From the NCBI GenBank assembly GCA_029237735.1, contig JAQZBU010000004.1, positions 1 to 64,000 on the forward strand: 64,000 nucleotides of DNA, in the 5' to 3' direction. The DNA is from Ramlibacter sp. (GTDB taxonomy: Bacteria; Pseudomonadota; Gammaproteobacteria; Burkholderiales; Burkholderiaceae_C). Of this stretch, positions 37,523-48,282 are shown piece by piece. The notes beneath the pieces are model-generated. The model saw only the letters and a program-made list of their open reading frames with translations, was not told where the DNA came from and ran no database searches. The position numbers were made by a program, and so were the translations under genes. How positions within the stretch are numbered: the first letter of the stretch is position 1; every line of letters begins with the position of its first letter.

Positions 37523-39184
37523 TCAGAAAGTGCGCTGCACGGTGAGCGAGACGAAGTCGCGGTCGCGCATGGCCTGGCGGAAGGTGCTGCTGTAGTTCTG
37601 CGCGCCGTCCAGCATGGGACCGATAGGGCCGAAGTAATGGGTCCACGAGACGCCGAATTTCCAGGCCTTGAGGTATTCGCCGTTGACGCCGATGGTCAGG
37701 TCGCCGCCCCGGTGCGGGCCCAGGCCGGCAACCATCGAGCGGCCCTTCGGCGCGTAGCCCAGGTTGATCGGCACGCTGATGTCCAGGCCCTCGACCACCT
37801 GGTAGTAGCTGGGTTCGAGCAACACGCGCAACCCCCAGGCGGTGCGGTCGGCCAGCGGCTCGACCTGGCCGGCGTTCCGGCGGATGTCGGTCACGTGGTT
37901 GAAGGCCACCTCGGCGACCACTTGCGCGGCGTGCCAGAGGGCCGTGCGGGGCAAGGCATGGAGCGCCGACACCTGGCCGTGCACCGAATTGCCGGTGGCA
38001 TAGAGCGGGTTGTCGCGGTTGTCGCCGCTGCCCAGCCACAGCGCCCCGGTGCTGGCCAGCGGCGTGCTGCGGCGGGTGGAGAGTTCGCCGGCCACGCCGA
38101 CATCGGCCAGCGTGGTGCTGAAGCTGGCGCCGAACAGGCGGATGTTCTCGGCGTACACCTCGCGGATCTGGCCCACGCGCCCGGTGACGGGGTCGAAGCT
38201 GCCCGGCGCGTCGGGGTAGATGTACAGGGCCGGCGTCTTGGCGTGGAACTGCAGCGCGTACAGGCCGTACTCGACGTCCGAGCCGCGCGGCTTGTAGCGC
38301 AGCTGGCCGCCGAACTGGCCCGAGTTGCGGGCCTCGACGCTGCCGGCGTGCAGGAAGGCCGGCGGCGGCAGGCCGGGCGCCGGCGGCGCCCCGAGCAGGA
38401 AGCGCTCGGCGCCCGGCCCCCCCATGTCCAGCGGCGCGAAATAGCTGCCGGCGGCCGGCAGCCGGTAGGGCTTCCAGTCGAACTGCACGTACGCGCCCAT
38501 GCTCACCGTGTCCGACACCTGGGCCTGGATCGAGGCCTGGTTGACCGGCATCAGGATTTCCTTGACCTGCGAACCCGGCACCGAAAGGGCTTTGATCACG
38601 TCCACCGGCGCCTGGGCGCCGGCGATGCCGTTGTTGCCGAAGAACAGGCTCTCGCCGTACAGCAGCGTGTGCTTGCCCAGGCGCGCGGTGAGCGGGCGGC
38701 CGGCCAGCTCGAAGCGGCCGAACACGAAGGCATCGAGCAGTTCGGCCTTGCGGCCGTGCAGCCGGCGCGTGGTGTCCGTGAACTGGTTGAACGGCACGCT
38801 GGCGGCGTTGGCCGTGAAGGGCGAGTCGTTGTCGTTGCCGCGGTTGTAGATGGCGTCGTACCAGGCGGCGCCGGAAATGCGGGCGCCGAAGCCGTTGCCG
38901 TGCACCACGTCCAGCTCGCTCAGCAGGTCGAGCCGATTGGTGATCAGGCCCTTGCGGAAATTGCGGTCGCCGTCGTCGAGGTTGGGATCGGCGACCAGTT
39001 CGGCCGCCGGGTTCTTCAGCCGGAAGGCCGTGCTGTACTTGATCGTGTTGTCCCAACGCGCCTTGAGCGCGGGGTTGCCGGTGTCCAGCTCGATGGCGCC
39101 GGCGCCTGGGGCGGCCAGCAGGCCGGCCGCGGCCATGCACAGGGCCAGGGTCTGCGGCTGGCCTGGTTTCAGTTTCAGGGTCAA
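37523..39184 (-). CDS. DUF1302 outer-membrane beta-barrel protein
   Basis: A 553-residue protein with a signal peptide (about residues 1-30, ending PGAGA). The family opening IELDTGNPALKARWDNTIKY follows, then many alternating amphipathic strands, ending in the C-terminal aromatic VSLTVQRTF typical of outer-membrane barrels. DUF1302 proteins are presumed outer-membrane channels. It is first of the four envelope genes (DUF1302, DUF1329, YCF48-like, RND), suggesting an outer-membrane entry point for the pathway's hydrophobic substrate. Confidence 0.92.
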   Translation of the reverse strand: MTLKLKPGQPQTLALCMAAAGLLAAPGAGAIELDTGNPALKARWDNTIKYSTAFRLKNPAAELVADPNLDDGDRNFRKGLITNRLDLLSELDVVHGNGFGARISGAAWYDAIYNRGNDNDSPFTANAASVPFNQFTDTTRRLHGRKAELLDAFVFGRFELAGRPLTARLGKHTLLYGESLFFGNNGIAGAQAPVDVIKALSVPGSQVKEILMPVNQASIQAQVSDTVSMGAYVQFDWKPYRLPAAGSYFAPLDMGGPGAERFLLGAPPAPGLPPPAFLHAGSVEARNSGQFGGQLRYKPRGSDVEYGLYALQFHAKTPALYIYPDAPGSFDPVTGRVGQIREVYAENIRLFGASFSTTLADVGVAGELSTRRSTPLASTGALWLGSGDNRDNPLYATGNSVHGQVSALHALPRTALWHAAQVVAEVAFNHVTDIRRNAGQVEPLADRTAWGLRVLLEPSYYQVVEGLDISVPINLGYAPKGRSMVAGLGPHRGGDLTIGVNGEYLKAWKFGVSWTHYFGPIGPMLDGAQNYSSTFRQAMRDRDFVSLTVQRTF

Positions 39185-39290
39185 AGAAGTGTCTCCTCGG
39201 GGAAAAGCCGCACTCCGGCGGTTGGGTGGACAGCCCCAGCGCGCCCTGCGTGGGCCGCGCCGTGGGCGGTGGGGCGCAAGCGCCAGGACG

Positions 39291-40490
39291 TCACGCCGCC
39301 ATCGGCTTGCCGAAGGTCAGCGGCGGCAGCTCGCCGCCCAGCATGTGCGAGCCCAGCCAGCCCGAGATGTCGTCGGCGTTCTGGGTGATGTGGTTGCAGG
39401 CGACCAGGGTGTCGCGCAGCACGCGCTGCATCGGATTGCTGCTGTAGACCCCGCGCGCGCCGGTCGCCTTGTACAGCAGCAATACCGCTTCCTCGATGTT
39501 GCGGCCGACATGCGCGATCTCGGCGAGGTGCCGCACCCGGTCGTCCAGGGTCAGCAGCTGGCGCGCCTGCACCTGCGGCGTGGTGTCGGCCATCATCTGG
39601 AACAGCCGGGCCCGCGCCGAGCTGACCTTGACCACCGCGTTGGCCAGCCGGTCCCGCACATAGGGGCTCTGGTTGACCGCCAAGCCGGTGCCGGTGGCCG
39701 TGCGCACCTTCATCTGCTCGGTGTAAAGATCGATCGCCCCCTGGCCATAACCGCAGATCACGGCCGAGACCGAGCCGAAGAAGATCTGGCTGAACGGCCA
39801 GTAGTACATGGCGCCGCGGTCGGTGTGCTCGTAGTCGACCATGCTGTGGCAGCGATGGGTGGGCACGAATGCCTTGCGGATCAGCAGGCTCTTGCTGCCG
39901 GTGCCGCACAGGCCGAAGGTGTACCAGTCGTCGATCACCTCGTAATCGGAGCGCGGCACCAGGAACGAATAGCGGTCTACCGGGATGTCCTGGTCGTCGC
40001 GCACCAGGCCGCCGATGAACGCCCAGTCGCCGTGGTCGGTGCCGCTGGAGGTGGGCCAGCGGCCATCCAGCACGTAGCCGCCTTCGACGCGGGTGACGGA
40101 CCCGACCGGCGGGTAGCTCGAGGCGATGATGACGGTGTCGTCCTTGCCCCAGACGTCGTCGCCGGCGCGCGGGTCGAGGTGGCCGAACTCCCACTGGTGC
40201 ACGCCCAGGATCATCATGTTCCAGGCGCTGCTGCAGCAGCCGCGGCCCAGTTCCATCAGCACCCGCCAGAACACCTCGGGGTGCATCTCCCAGCCGCCCC
40301 AGCGGCGCGGCTGCAGGATCTTGAAGAAGCCGGCGTCGACGAAGGCGCGGATGGTGGCGTGAGGAACCTGGCGTGCCTTCTCGACGGCATCGGCCTGCTC
40401 GCGCAGCCACGGGATCATGGCGCGGGCGCGGGCGACCAGTTCGTCGGAAGTGGGCACGTCGCTGGCCACGGGTTTGAGTACGGCGGACAT
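39291..40490 (-). CDS. Flavin-dependent monooxygenase, oxygenase component (HsaA-like, acyl-CoA dehydrogenase fold)
   Basis: A 399-residue protein of acyl-CoA dehydrogenase fold but of the group D monooxygenase type. It has ARAMIPWLREQADAVEKARQ, the WGGWEMHP segment, SSAWNMMILGVHQWEFG and GVYSSNPMQRVLRDTLVACNH. It lacks an acyl-CoA dehydrogenase catalytic glutamate in the usual place. Such enzymes hydroxylate phenols to catechols using reduced flavin from a separate reductase, which here is the gene at 46697 in operon B. The catechol would feed the extradiol dioxygenase encoded just upstream. Similarity is closest to 3-hydroxy-secosteroid and similar phenol hydroxylases. Confidence 0.88.
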   Translation of the reverse strand: MSAVLKPVASDVPTSDELVARARAMIPWLREQADAVEKARQVPHATIRAFVDAGFFKILQPRRWGGWEMHPEVFWRVLMELGRGCCSSAWNMMILGVHQWEFGHLDPRAGDDVWGKDDTVIIASSYPPVGSVTRVEGGYVLDGRWPTSSGTDHGDWAFIGGLVRDDQDIPVDRYSFLVPRSDYEVIDDWYTFGLCGTGSKSLLIRKAFVPTHRCHSMVDYEHTDRGAMYYWPFSQIFFGSVSAVICGYGQGAIDLYTEQMKVRTATGTGLAVNQSPYVRDRLANAVVKVSSARARLFQMMADTTPQVQARQLLTLDDRVRHLAEIAHVGRNIEEAVLLLYKATGARGVYSSNPMQRVLRDTLVACNHITQNADDISGWLGSHMLGGELPPLTFGKPMAA

Positions 40491-40545
40491 GGGAGATGTC
40501 TCCTTGGATGGGTCTGTGTGGATGGGGGCGGGCGGGTCGAACGAC

Positions 40546-41475
40546 CTAGCCCTGGGAAGAAGAAGAAGCGGTCGCGGCGATGCGAGGCTGGTTGCGCTTG
40601 TGGCCCCAGTCGCTCATCTTGTCGTAGGTGATCACTTGCCAGTTGGCGTCGTCGACGACGATGCCGCCCCAGCCGATCTCGATGGCGAAGCCGGACGGCG
40701 TGCGCACGTAGAACGAGAACATGCGGTCGTTGGGGTGGTGCCCCAGCTCCAGCATGATGGTGCAGCCGGCCTTCACGCAGCGGTCGTAGGCCAGGCCCAC
40801 GTCGTCCATGTCCTGCACTTCGACCATCAGGTGGTTGAGGATCTTGGGCGACGGGAAGCCGGCGGTGGCCAGGGAATGGTGGCGGCCGGTGGCCGTGTGG
40901 AAGAAGGTGGCGTCCGCAACCATCCCGGGGCCGAGCTCCTCGCGGATGTAGTCGGATATCTTCAGGCCCAGCACCTCGCGGTAGAACTTCACCGTGGCCG
41001 CATAGTCGTTGGCGCGCGGCAGCAGGTGGCCGATGCCCAGCGGGCCGGTAAGGAAGCCCGGCCCCTTCATCACGCTGGAGCGGAAGGGGTCGGCAGCGCG
41101 CGCGATCGCGGGTCCGAAGAACAGCTCGTGGCGAAAGCCGTTGGGATCGTCCAGGCTGTACAGCCTTTCCACCCGGCGGGCCCGCGCCAGGTCGGAGCTG
41201 CAGGCCTCCACTGCCACGCCTTGGGCGCGCACGCCGGTCACGAAGGCAGCCAGGTCGTCCTCGGTGTCGAACTGCCAGCCGGCAGCGCGCAGGTCGTCTT
41301 CGTCGCCGCGCTCGAGTACGACGCGCTGCTCGCGGTCGTCCATCCGCAGCGCCAGCAGGCGCCCGTCCTCGCGCCGGCCGGCCTGGAAGCCCATCAGGTC
41401 CACCGCGAAGCGCTCCCATGCGGCCAGATCGCTCACGCCGAACACCGCATAGCCCAAGTTCGATATCGCTGCCAT
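40546..41475 (-). CDS. Type I extradiol ring-cleavage dioxygenase (BphC/HsaC-like)
   Basis: A 309-residue two-domain vicinal-oxygen-chelate dioxygenase. The iron ligands are visible: His in LGIGHLLPRANDY, His in ILNHLMVEVQDMDDVG and Glu in PSGFAIEIGWGG. It opens with ISNLGYAVFGVSDLAAWE, the classic BphC start. It cleaves a catechol next to the diol, giving the substrate of the C-C hydrolase at 31684. The start at 41475 has GGAAAGGTG upstream. The longer frame would begin upstream of the ribosome-binding site. It is the first gene of operon A, 51 bases downstream of a sigma-54-type promoter match. Confidence 0.92.
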   Translation of the reverse strand: MAAISNLGYAVFGVSDLAAWERFAVDLMGFQAGRREDGRLLALRMDDREQRVVLERGDEDDLRAAGWQFDTEDDLAAFVTGVRAQGVAVEACSSDLARARRVERLYSLDDPNGFRHELFFGPAIARAADPFRSSVMKGPGFLTGPLGIGHLLPRANDYAATVKFYREVLGLKISDYIREELGPGMVADATFFHTATGRHHSLATAGFPSPKILNHLMVEVQDMDDVGLAYDRCVKAGCTIMLELGHHPNDRMFSFYVRTPSGFAIEIGWGGIVVDDANWQVITYDKMSDWGHKRNQPRIAATASSSSQG

Positions 41476-41525
41476 CGATTCACCTTTCCGACACTGTCGA
41501 ATCACGTTGAAAGTGGACTGATTTC

Positions 41526-41540
41526 GCAAGAGGTGTGCCC
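41526..41540 (-). promoter_or_regulatory. Sigma-54-type -24/-12 promoter match for operon A
   Basis: Read on the minus strand, the site is GGGCACACCTCTTGCG. GG and GC are spaced exactly 10 bases, and the -12 box TTGC is perfect. The -24 box GGCACA differs from GGCACG in one base. Transcription would start near 41514, about 40 bases before the dioxygenase start codon. The activator gene is divergent. Confidence 0.65.
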
Positions 41541-41654
41541 ATGGCCGTAGTCCGCGGGTAAGCCCTAGGAAGAAGCCGCAAATTGCCCCCCCGACGCGCG
41601 AATCGGGCCCCGCGGCGCCAGTCGCGGGTGGAATCCCGCAAGTTCACGGAATGG

Positions 41655-41714
41655 GAATTCAGAATTTCGGGAAACCCCCCTTTCCACGCCAGGCCGAATT
41701 TCATAAATTTCGGC
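41655..41714. promoter_or_regulatory. Candidate activator binding sites upstream of operon A and the regulator gene
   Basis: A 22-bp imperfect palindrome at 41693-41714 (18 of 22 positions symmetric) abuts the regulator start codon. On the minus strand it reads GCCGAAATTTATGAAATTC at its beginning. A related GAAATTC element lies at 41655-41673. The 19-base core matches 17 positions of a site at 50140-50158 upstream of operon B. Its position is about 180-200 bases upstream of the operon A start site. Confidence 0.6.
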
Positions 41715-43529
<1,815 letters not shown>

Positions 43530-43541
43530 GCACCTGCGTGC

Positions 43542-44858
43542 CTAGTGCGTCGCGCGGGGGAAGTCCTGCTCCGTGGTCGCCAGGATCACGCCGGCGTCTA
43601 CCGGGATCGGCGGCAGGCCGCGATCCCAGTCCGTCCATGCCTGCCTGAGGGTGGCCAGCACCTCGGGCTGTCGCAGGGCCAGGTTGGCCCGCTCGCGCGG
43701 ATCGGTCGCCACGTCGAACAGGTATTCGTGGCCGTCCACCCGCAGGTACTTCATGGACCCGCGCAACAACGCTGCCTGCGAGCGATGCTTCATGCGCCAG
43801 CCGAGGTCGCGGCCCGGGTTCCAGGCCGGGTCTGCGAACAGCGGGGCCAGATCGATGCCGTCGAGCGGATGTTCGGGATCGGGCGCGACGCCGGCCGCAG
43901 CCAGCATCGTCGCCGCCCAGTCCATCGTGATCGCGGGCGTGGCGCTGACGCTGGCGGGCGCGATGCGGCCCGGCCAGCGCGCGATCAGCGGCACTCGGAT
44001 GCCGCCTTCGGTCAGGTCCATCTTCCCGCCGGAGAACGGCCAATTGTCCGAGAACCGCTCGCCGCCGTTGTCGCTGGTGAACACCACCAGCGTCTCCTCG
44101 GCCAGGCCCTGCGCCTCGAGTTCCGCCAGGATCCAGCCTATGCCTTCGTCCATGTGATGGATCATCTTGCGGTAGGTTGCGAGCGAGCCGCCATCCGCGT
44201 GCCGGATCGCATCGCCGATGCGCAGCGATTCCGCGCGGTCCTCGCGCGTCTCCCACGGCCAGTGCGGCGCCGTGTAGTGCACGCTCATGAGGAAGGGCTG
44301 GCCGGCTTGCCGCTCGCGCAGGAAGTTCACCGCACGCTGGCTGATCAGGTCGGTGAGGTAGCCCTCCTCGAACACCTCGGTCTCGTTGTCCCACAGGTCG
44401 TGCTTGCCGGCGACCCGGTGCGAGAAATAATCTGCGGCGCCGGAGTGCACGCCGAAGAAGCTGCTGTAGCCGCTCTTGCGCGGGCCGAACTGCGGCGGGT
44501 AGCCCAGGTGCCACTTGCCGAACAACGCGGTGGCGTAGCCGGCGCCGGCCAGCAGCGAGGGCAGCGTGGGATGCTCCGGTGGCAGGCCCAGCAGCTTGTC
44601 GCCGGCCAGCCGCCCGAGCGGCTCCTCCGCCGCGCCGCGCAACCGGTATTGCCAGCGGCCGGTGATGGCGGCAAAGCGCGTCGGAGAACAGACCGCCGAA
44701 TTAGAGTAGCCGCGCTCGAACTTCATGCCCTCGGCGGCCATCCGGTCCAGGACCGGCGAGACGCCCGCGCTCATGTGGCCGCCGTAGCAGCCCAGGTCGG
44801 CCCCCCCCAGGTCGTCGGCCAGGATGAAGATGAGATTGGGACGCATGGCCCGCATCAT
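43542..44858 (-). CDS. Sulfatase (formylglycine type)
   Basis: A 438-residue alkaline-phosphatase-superfamily enzyme. Metal ligands are in NLIFILADDLGG, the formylglycine motif is CSPTR in SNSAVCSPTRFAAITGR, and the second metal site is FTSDNGGE. The cysteine must be converted by a formylglycine-generating enzyme, which is not in the window. No signal peptide is visible, so it would be cytoplasmic. It ends operon B, and its start overlaps the MBL gene (ATGA at 44855-44858). Later in-frame ATG codons at 44855 and 44846 are alternatives. In this setting it may remove sulfate from an aryl or sterol sulfate, which is speculative. Confidence 0.88.
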   Translation of the reverse strand: MMRAMRPNLIFILADDLGGADLGCYGGHMSAGVSPVLDRMAAEGMKFERGYSNSAVCSPTRFAAITGRWQYRLRGAAEEPLGRLAGDKLLGLPPEHPTLPSLLAGAGYATALFGKWHLGYPPQFGPRKSGYSSFFGVHSGAADYFSHRVAGKHDLWDNETEVFEEGYLTDLISQRAVNFLRERQAGQPFLMSVHYTAPHWPWETREDRAESLRIGDAIRHADGGSLATYRKMIHHMDEGIGWILAELEAQGLAEETLVVFTSDNGGERFSDNWPFSGGKMDLTEGGIRVPLIARWPGRIAPASVSATPAITMDWAATMLAAAGVAPDPEHPLDGIDLAPLFADPAWNPGRDLGWRMKHRSQAALLRGSMKYLRVDGHEYLFDVATDPRERANLALRQPEVLATLRQAWTDWDRGLPPIPVDAGVILATTEQDFPRATH

Positions 44859-45685
44859 GCCGAAGGTTCCGCGTCCAGCCGCACGGCGATGCCTTCCAGG
44901 CCGGCGGCGGCGGGATAGCGCTCCATCACCATCGGGTCGTGGCCGGGCACGATGTGCCGCAGCGAGCCGCCGGCCAGCTCGCGCAGGCGCCGGTAGGCCT
45001 GGATCGCGGCGCCGGCGTTGAAGGTGCCGATGAACAGCCGCGAGTCGTGGAAATGCTCGTAGTAGTGCGCCGAGTCCGACGCCAGCACCACCCAGCCCCG
45101 CCGGGTCCAGACGCGCACGCACTGGGTGCCGTCGGTGTGGCCGCCCAGGCGATGCACCGACAAGCCGGGCGCCAGTTCGGCGTCGCCGTCGTGGAAGCGC
45201 ACCCGGTTCTGGTAGACCAGCCTGACCATGCCCGCCACGTCCTCCACCTCGTAGCCGAGGTTCAGGTACCAGTGCTGCATGTTGCGGCCGGTGGCAAAGG
45301 CCATCTCGGCGTCCTGCAGGTGAAAGCGCGCTGCCGGAAAGTCGTCGTAAGTGCCCACGTGGTCGTAGTGCATGTGGGTGACCACCACGTCCTGCACCGC
45401 GGCGGCGTCCACCCCCAGCAAGGCCAGCCCCTCCGCCGGCGTGCGATCGAGCTTGCGCCCGCGCTGCGCCGCAGTGGCGTGGCAAAAGCCCATGTCGATG
45501 ACGAAGGTGCGCTCGGCATTGCGTGCCAGCCAGACGTAGTAGTTCATCGGCAGCGGCGTGTCGTGCGGATCGACCGGCTTGCGCGGGTCGACATCGATGA
45601 AGGCCTGCGCGCGCAGCCCGGGGCGGGCGGCGTAGCGGATAGCGAAGAGCTCGTAGGGTTGCGGGGCGGCGTCGAACGTTGTCAT
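44855..45685 (-). CDS. Metallo-beta-lactamase-fold hydrolase, N-acyl-homoserine-lactonase family
   Basis: A 276-residue MBL-fold protein with the dinuclear metal motif VVVTHMHYDHVG (HxHxDH), a further His in LGGHTDGTQCV, an Asp in LASDSAHYYEHFHD and His in IVPGHDPMV. Length and motif spacing match the AttM/AiiA lactonase family. It could quench quorum signals, but inside a catabolic operon it may equally open a pathway lactone. It sits between a Bug receptor gene (46-base gap) and the sulfatase gene (four-base overlap). Confidence 0.85.
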   Translation of the reverse strand: MTTFDAAPQPYELFAIRYAARPGLRAQAFIDVDPRKPVDPHDTPLPMNYYVWLARNAERTFVIDMGFCHATAAQRGRKLDRTPAEGLALLGVDAAAVQDVVVTHMHYDHVGTYDDFPAARFHLQDAEMAFATGRNMQHWYLNLGYEVEDVAGMVRLVYQNRVRFHDGDAELAPGLSVHRLGGHTDGTQCVRVWTRRGWVVLASDSAHYYEHFHDSRLFIGTFNAGAAIQAYRRLRELAGGSLRHIVPGHDPMVMERYPAAAGLEGIAVRLDAEPSA

Positions 45686-45731
45686 GGATGATCCTGGATG
45701 CGGTTTACTCCGTAGTCCACTTTCAAGGTGT

Positions 45732-46700
45732 TCATTCGGATGGCTGGAAGCCAGTGACGCGCACCAGGTCGCGCCACAGCGCGGTCTCGGCCTGCTGGAT
45801 GCTTGCCATCTCCGCCGGGCCGGCGGTGGCGATCGACCCGATGGTGGAGAGCTGCCCCGCCACCTGCGGCTGCTTCATGACCACCTCGACGGCCTGGTGC
45901 AGTTCCTGAGCCTGTTCGCGCGGCAGGCCGGGGCGAGCGTACAGCGAATACCAGGTGGTCACGCCCACGTCCAGGCCCGATTCGCGGAAGGTGGGCACGT
46001 CCGGCATCGAGGCCATGCGCCGCGGGCTCGCCACCGCCAGGGCGCGCAACTTGCCGTCGGCGATGAACTTGCTCCAGCTCGGCACCGTGCCGAAGGCCAT
46101 GGGCAGCGTGCCGGTCGACAAGTCGGCCAGCATCTGGATCGAGCCCGAGTAAGGCACGTGGTTCAGGTCGGCCTGGTAGCCCCGCGACACCGCCATGCCC
46201 AGGAAGTGCAGGATGCTGCCCACGCCGCTGGAGCCGTAGCTGGCGCGGCTGCCCTGAGGGGTGCGCAGCCACTCGCGGAATTCGGACATGTTGCGCACCG
46301 GCAGCAGCGGCGAGACGCACAGGCCCATGTCCACGTCCATCAGCTTGGACACCGGCGTCAGCGTCGGCTCGTAGCCGTTGTTGCGGTAGACGAAGGGAAA
46401 CAGCGTGAGCGCGCCCCCGGGAATCACCGTGAACAGCGCGTCGTCGGGGCGAGAGGCGTACACGGCGCGGGGCGCGAACCGGCCGCCGGCGCCCGGCTTG
46501 TTCTCGACGACGACCGTACGGCCTATCGTCTTTTCCACGGCAGGCGCGATGATGCGCGCCAGCAGGTCGACCGAGGTGCCGGCGGGAAAGCCGACCACGA
46601 TGCGTGCCGGCATGGCGGCGCGGGTGCGGACCCAGGGGCCGGCGGCGGCGAGCGAAGCGGCGGCCACCATCAGCTGGCGGCGGTTGGCGCTGGCGATCAT
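45732..46700 (-). CDS. Bug/TctC-type periplasmic receptor (operon B)
   Basis: A 322-residue Bug protein. The N-terminus MIASANRRQLMVAAASLAAA has an arginine pair before the hydrophobic core, so export may be by the Tat or Sec route, with cleavage near RTRAA. The mature part has RIVVGFPAGTSVDLLARI, ENKPGAGGRFAPRAVY and VPYSGSIQMLADL. It diverges from the common Bug signatures at the second loop (NKPGAGGRFAPR). It overlaps the flavin reductase gene by four bases and is the only receptor inside operon B. Confidence 0.87.
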   Translation of the reverse strand: MIASANRRQLMVAAASLAAAGPWVRTRAAMPARIVVGFPAGTSVDLLARIIAPAVEKTIGRTVVVENKPGAGGRFAPRAVYASRPDDALFTVIPGGALTLFPFVYRNNGYEPTLTPVSKLMDVDMGLCVSPLLPVRNMSEFREWLRTPQGSRASYGSSGVGSILHFLGMAVSRGYQADLNHVPYSGSIQMLADLSTGTLPMAFGTVPSWSKFIADGKLRALAVASPRRMASMPDVPTFRESGLDVGVTTWYSLYARPGLPREQAQELHQAVEVVMKQPQVAGQLSTIGSIATAGPAEMASIQQAETALWRDLVRVTGFQPSE

Positions 46701-47236
46701 GCCTGCCTCCTGTCTTCGGTGCGGCAGGTGGCCTCGGCGTAGCGGCCCGAGAGGAACACGAGCGGCGCGCGGTCTGCGCGCTCGAAGGCCTCGACTTGGC
46801 CGAGGAAGATGATGTGGTCGCCGCCTTCCTGGCGCAGCGCCGTGCGGCACTCGAAGCGGGCGGCGCAACCGGCCAGCAGCGGGATGCCGTGGCGCGACGT
46901 TTCCAGCGCCAGGCCGGCGAACTTGTCCTCGCCGGCGCGGGCGAAGCGGTTCGACAGCGCCTCCTGGTCGGCGGCCAGCACGTGCACAGCCCAGTGCTGC
47001 GCCTGCAGGAACACGGGCAGGCTCCAGGCCTTGCGTGCCAGGCTCCACAGCACCATCGGCGGATCGAGCGAAACCGAGTTGAAGCTGTTGGCGGTCAGTC
47101 CGACCGGCGAGCCATCCGGCGCCAGCGTGGTGATCACGGTCACGCCGGTGGCAAAGCAGCCGAGCGCCGCGCGGAACTCCCGGGGATCGAAGGCCGGCCG
47201 GTTGGGCGCGGCTTGTGCAACGAGGATGTCTGGCAT
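46697..47236 (-). CDS. Flavin reductase (HpaC/HsaB-like), monooxygenase partner
   Basis: A 179-residue flavin-reductase-domain protein with FRAALGCFATGVTVITTLAPDG, the GLTANSFNSVSLDPPMVLWSL flavin-site region and the VEAFERADRAPLVFLSGRY end. It supplies reduced FMN or FAD to a two-component monooxygenase. The only candidate partner in the window is the HsaA-like oxygenase at 39291, encoded in operon A. Both operons share the promoter type and binding site, so the split pair would be co-expressed. Confidence 0.9.
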   Translation of the reverse strand: MPDILVAQAAPNRPAFDPREFRAALGCFATGVTVITTLAPDGSPVGLTANSFNSVSLDPPMVLWSLARKAWSLPVFLQAQHWAVHVLAADQEALSNRFARAGEDKFAGLALETSRHGIPLLAGCAARFECRTALRQEGGDHIIFLGQVEAFERADRAPLVFLSGRYAEATCRTEDRRQA

Positions 47237-47246
47237 CGTGCGACTC

Positions 47247-48269
47247 CTAGCGTGTGGCGGCGGCTTGCGCCTGGAGGTCGAGCGCGACGTCGACGATCAT
47301 GTCTTCCTGCCCGCCCACCATGCGGCGACGGCCCAGTTCGACCAGGATGTCGACGGTCTTCAGGCCGTACTTCCTGGCCGCCGCTTCACTGTGGCGCAGG
47401 AAGCTGGAGTACACCCCGGCATAGCCCAGCGCCAGCGTTTCGCGGTCCACCCGCACCGGCCGGTCCTGCAGCGGACGCACGATGTCGTCGGCCGCGTCCA
47501 TCAGCTGCATCACGTCGCAGCCGTGGTTCCAGCCCAGGCGGGTGGCGGCAGCGGCGAACACCTCCAGCGGCGCGTTGCCGGCGCCTGCGCCCATGCCGGC
47601 CAGGCTGGCGTCGACGCGGTCGCAGCCCTCCTCCACCGCCACGATGCTGTTGGCGACGCCCAGGCTCAGGTTGTGGTGGGCGTGCATGCCGGTTTCGGTC
47701 TCGGGCTCGAGCACTTCCTTGAGGGCGCGGAAGCGCTCGCGCACGTCGGTCATCCCGAGCGCCCCGCCGGAGTCGACCACGTAGATGCAGGTGGCGCCGT
47801 AGTTCTCCATCAGCTTGGCCTGCTGCGCCAGCGCCTGCGGCGAGCTCATGTGGCTCATCATCAGAAAGCCCACCGTGTCCATGCCCAGGTGGCGGGCGTA
47901 CTCGATGTGCTGCCGGGAGATGTCGGCCTCGGTGCAGTGCGTGGCGATGCGCACCACCCGCGCTCCCGCCTGGTAGGCGGCCTTGAGGTCGTGCACGGTG
48001 CCGATGCCGGGCAGCAGCAAGGTGGCGATCTTCGCGCGCTTGACCGCGCTGGCAGCCGCCTCGATCCACTCGATGTCGGTGTGGGCGCCAAAGCCGTAGT
48101 TGAAGCTGCCGCCTTGCAGGCCGTCGCCGTGGGCGACTTCGATCGAGTCGACTCCGGCCTCGTCCAGCGCCTTGGCGATCTGTGCGGCCTGGGCCACCGT
48201 GTACTGGTGGCGAATCGCGTGGCTGCCGTCGCGCAGCGTCACGTCGGAGATGTAGATCTTCTTGTTCAT
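47247..48269 (-). CDS. dmpG: 4-hydroxy-2-oxovalerate aldolase
   Basis: A 340-residue HMGL-like TIM barrel with the opening [17 protein letters not shown], whose Asp and Arg bind metal and substrate, the histidine pair [15 protein letters not shown] and the [16 protein letters not shown] end region typical of DmpG/BphI/HsaF. It splits 4-hydroxy-2-oxo acids to pyruvate and an aldehyde, which is channelled to the acylating dehydrogenase encoded 13 bases upstream. It is the third of the hydratase, dehydrogenase, aldolase set in the same order as dmpEFG. Confidence 0.96.
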   Translation of the reverse strand: MNKKIYISDVTLRDGSHAIRHQYTVAQAAQIAKALDEAGVDSIEVAHGDGLQGGSFNYGFGAHTDIEWIEAAASAVKRAKIATLLLPGIGTVHDLKAAYQAGARVVRIATHCTEADISRQHIEYARHLGMDTVGFLMMSHMSSPQALAQQAKLMENYGATCIYVVDSGGALGMTDVRERFRALKEVLEPETETGMHAHHNLSLGVANSIVAVEEGCDRVDASLAGMGAGAGNAPLEVFAAAATRLGWNHGCDVMQLMDAADDIVRPLQDRPVRVDRETLALGYAGVYSSFLRHSEAAARKYGLKTVDILVELGRRRMVGGQEDMIVDVALDLQAQAAATR

Positions 48270-48282
48270 GGAGTCTCCTGCT

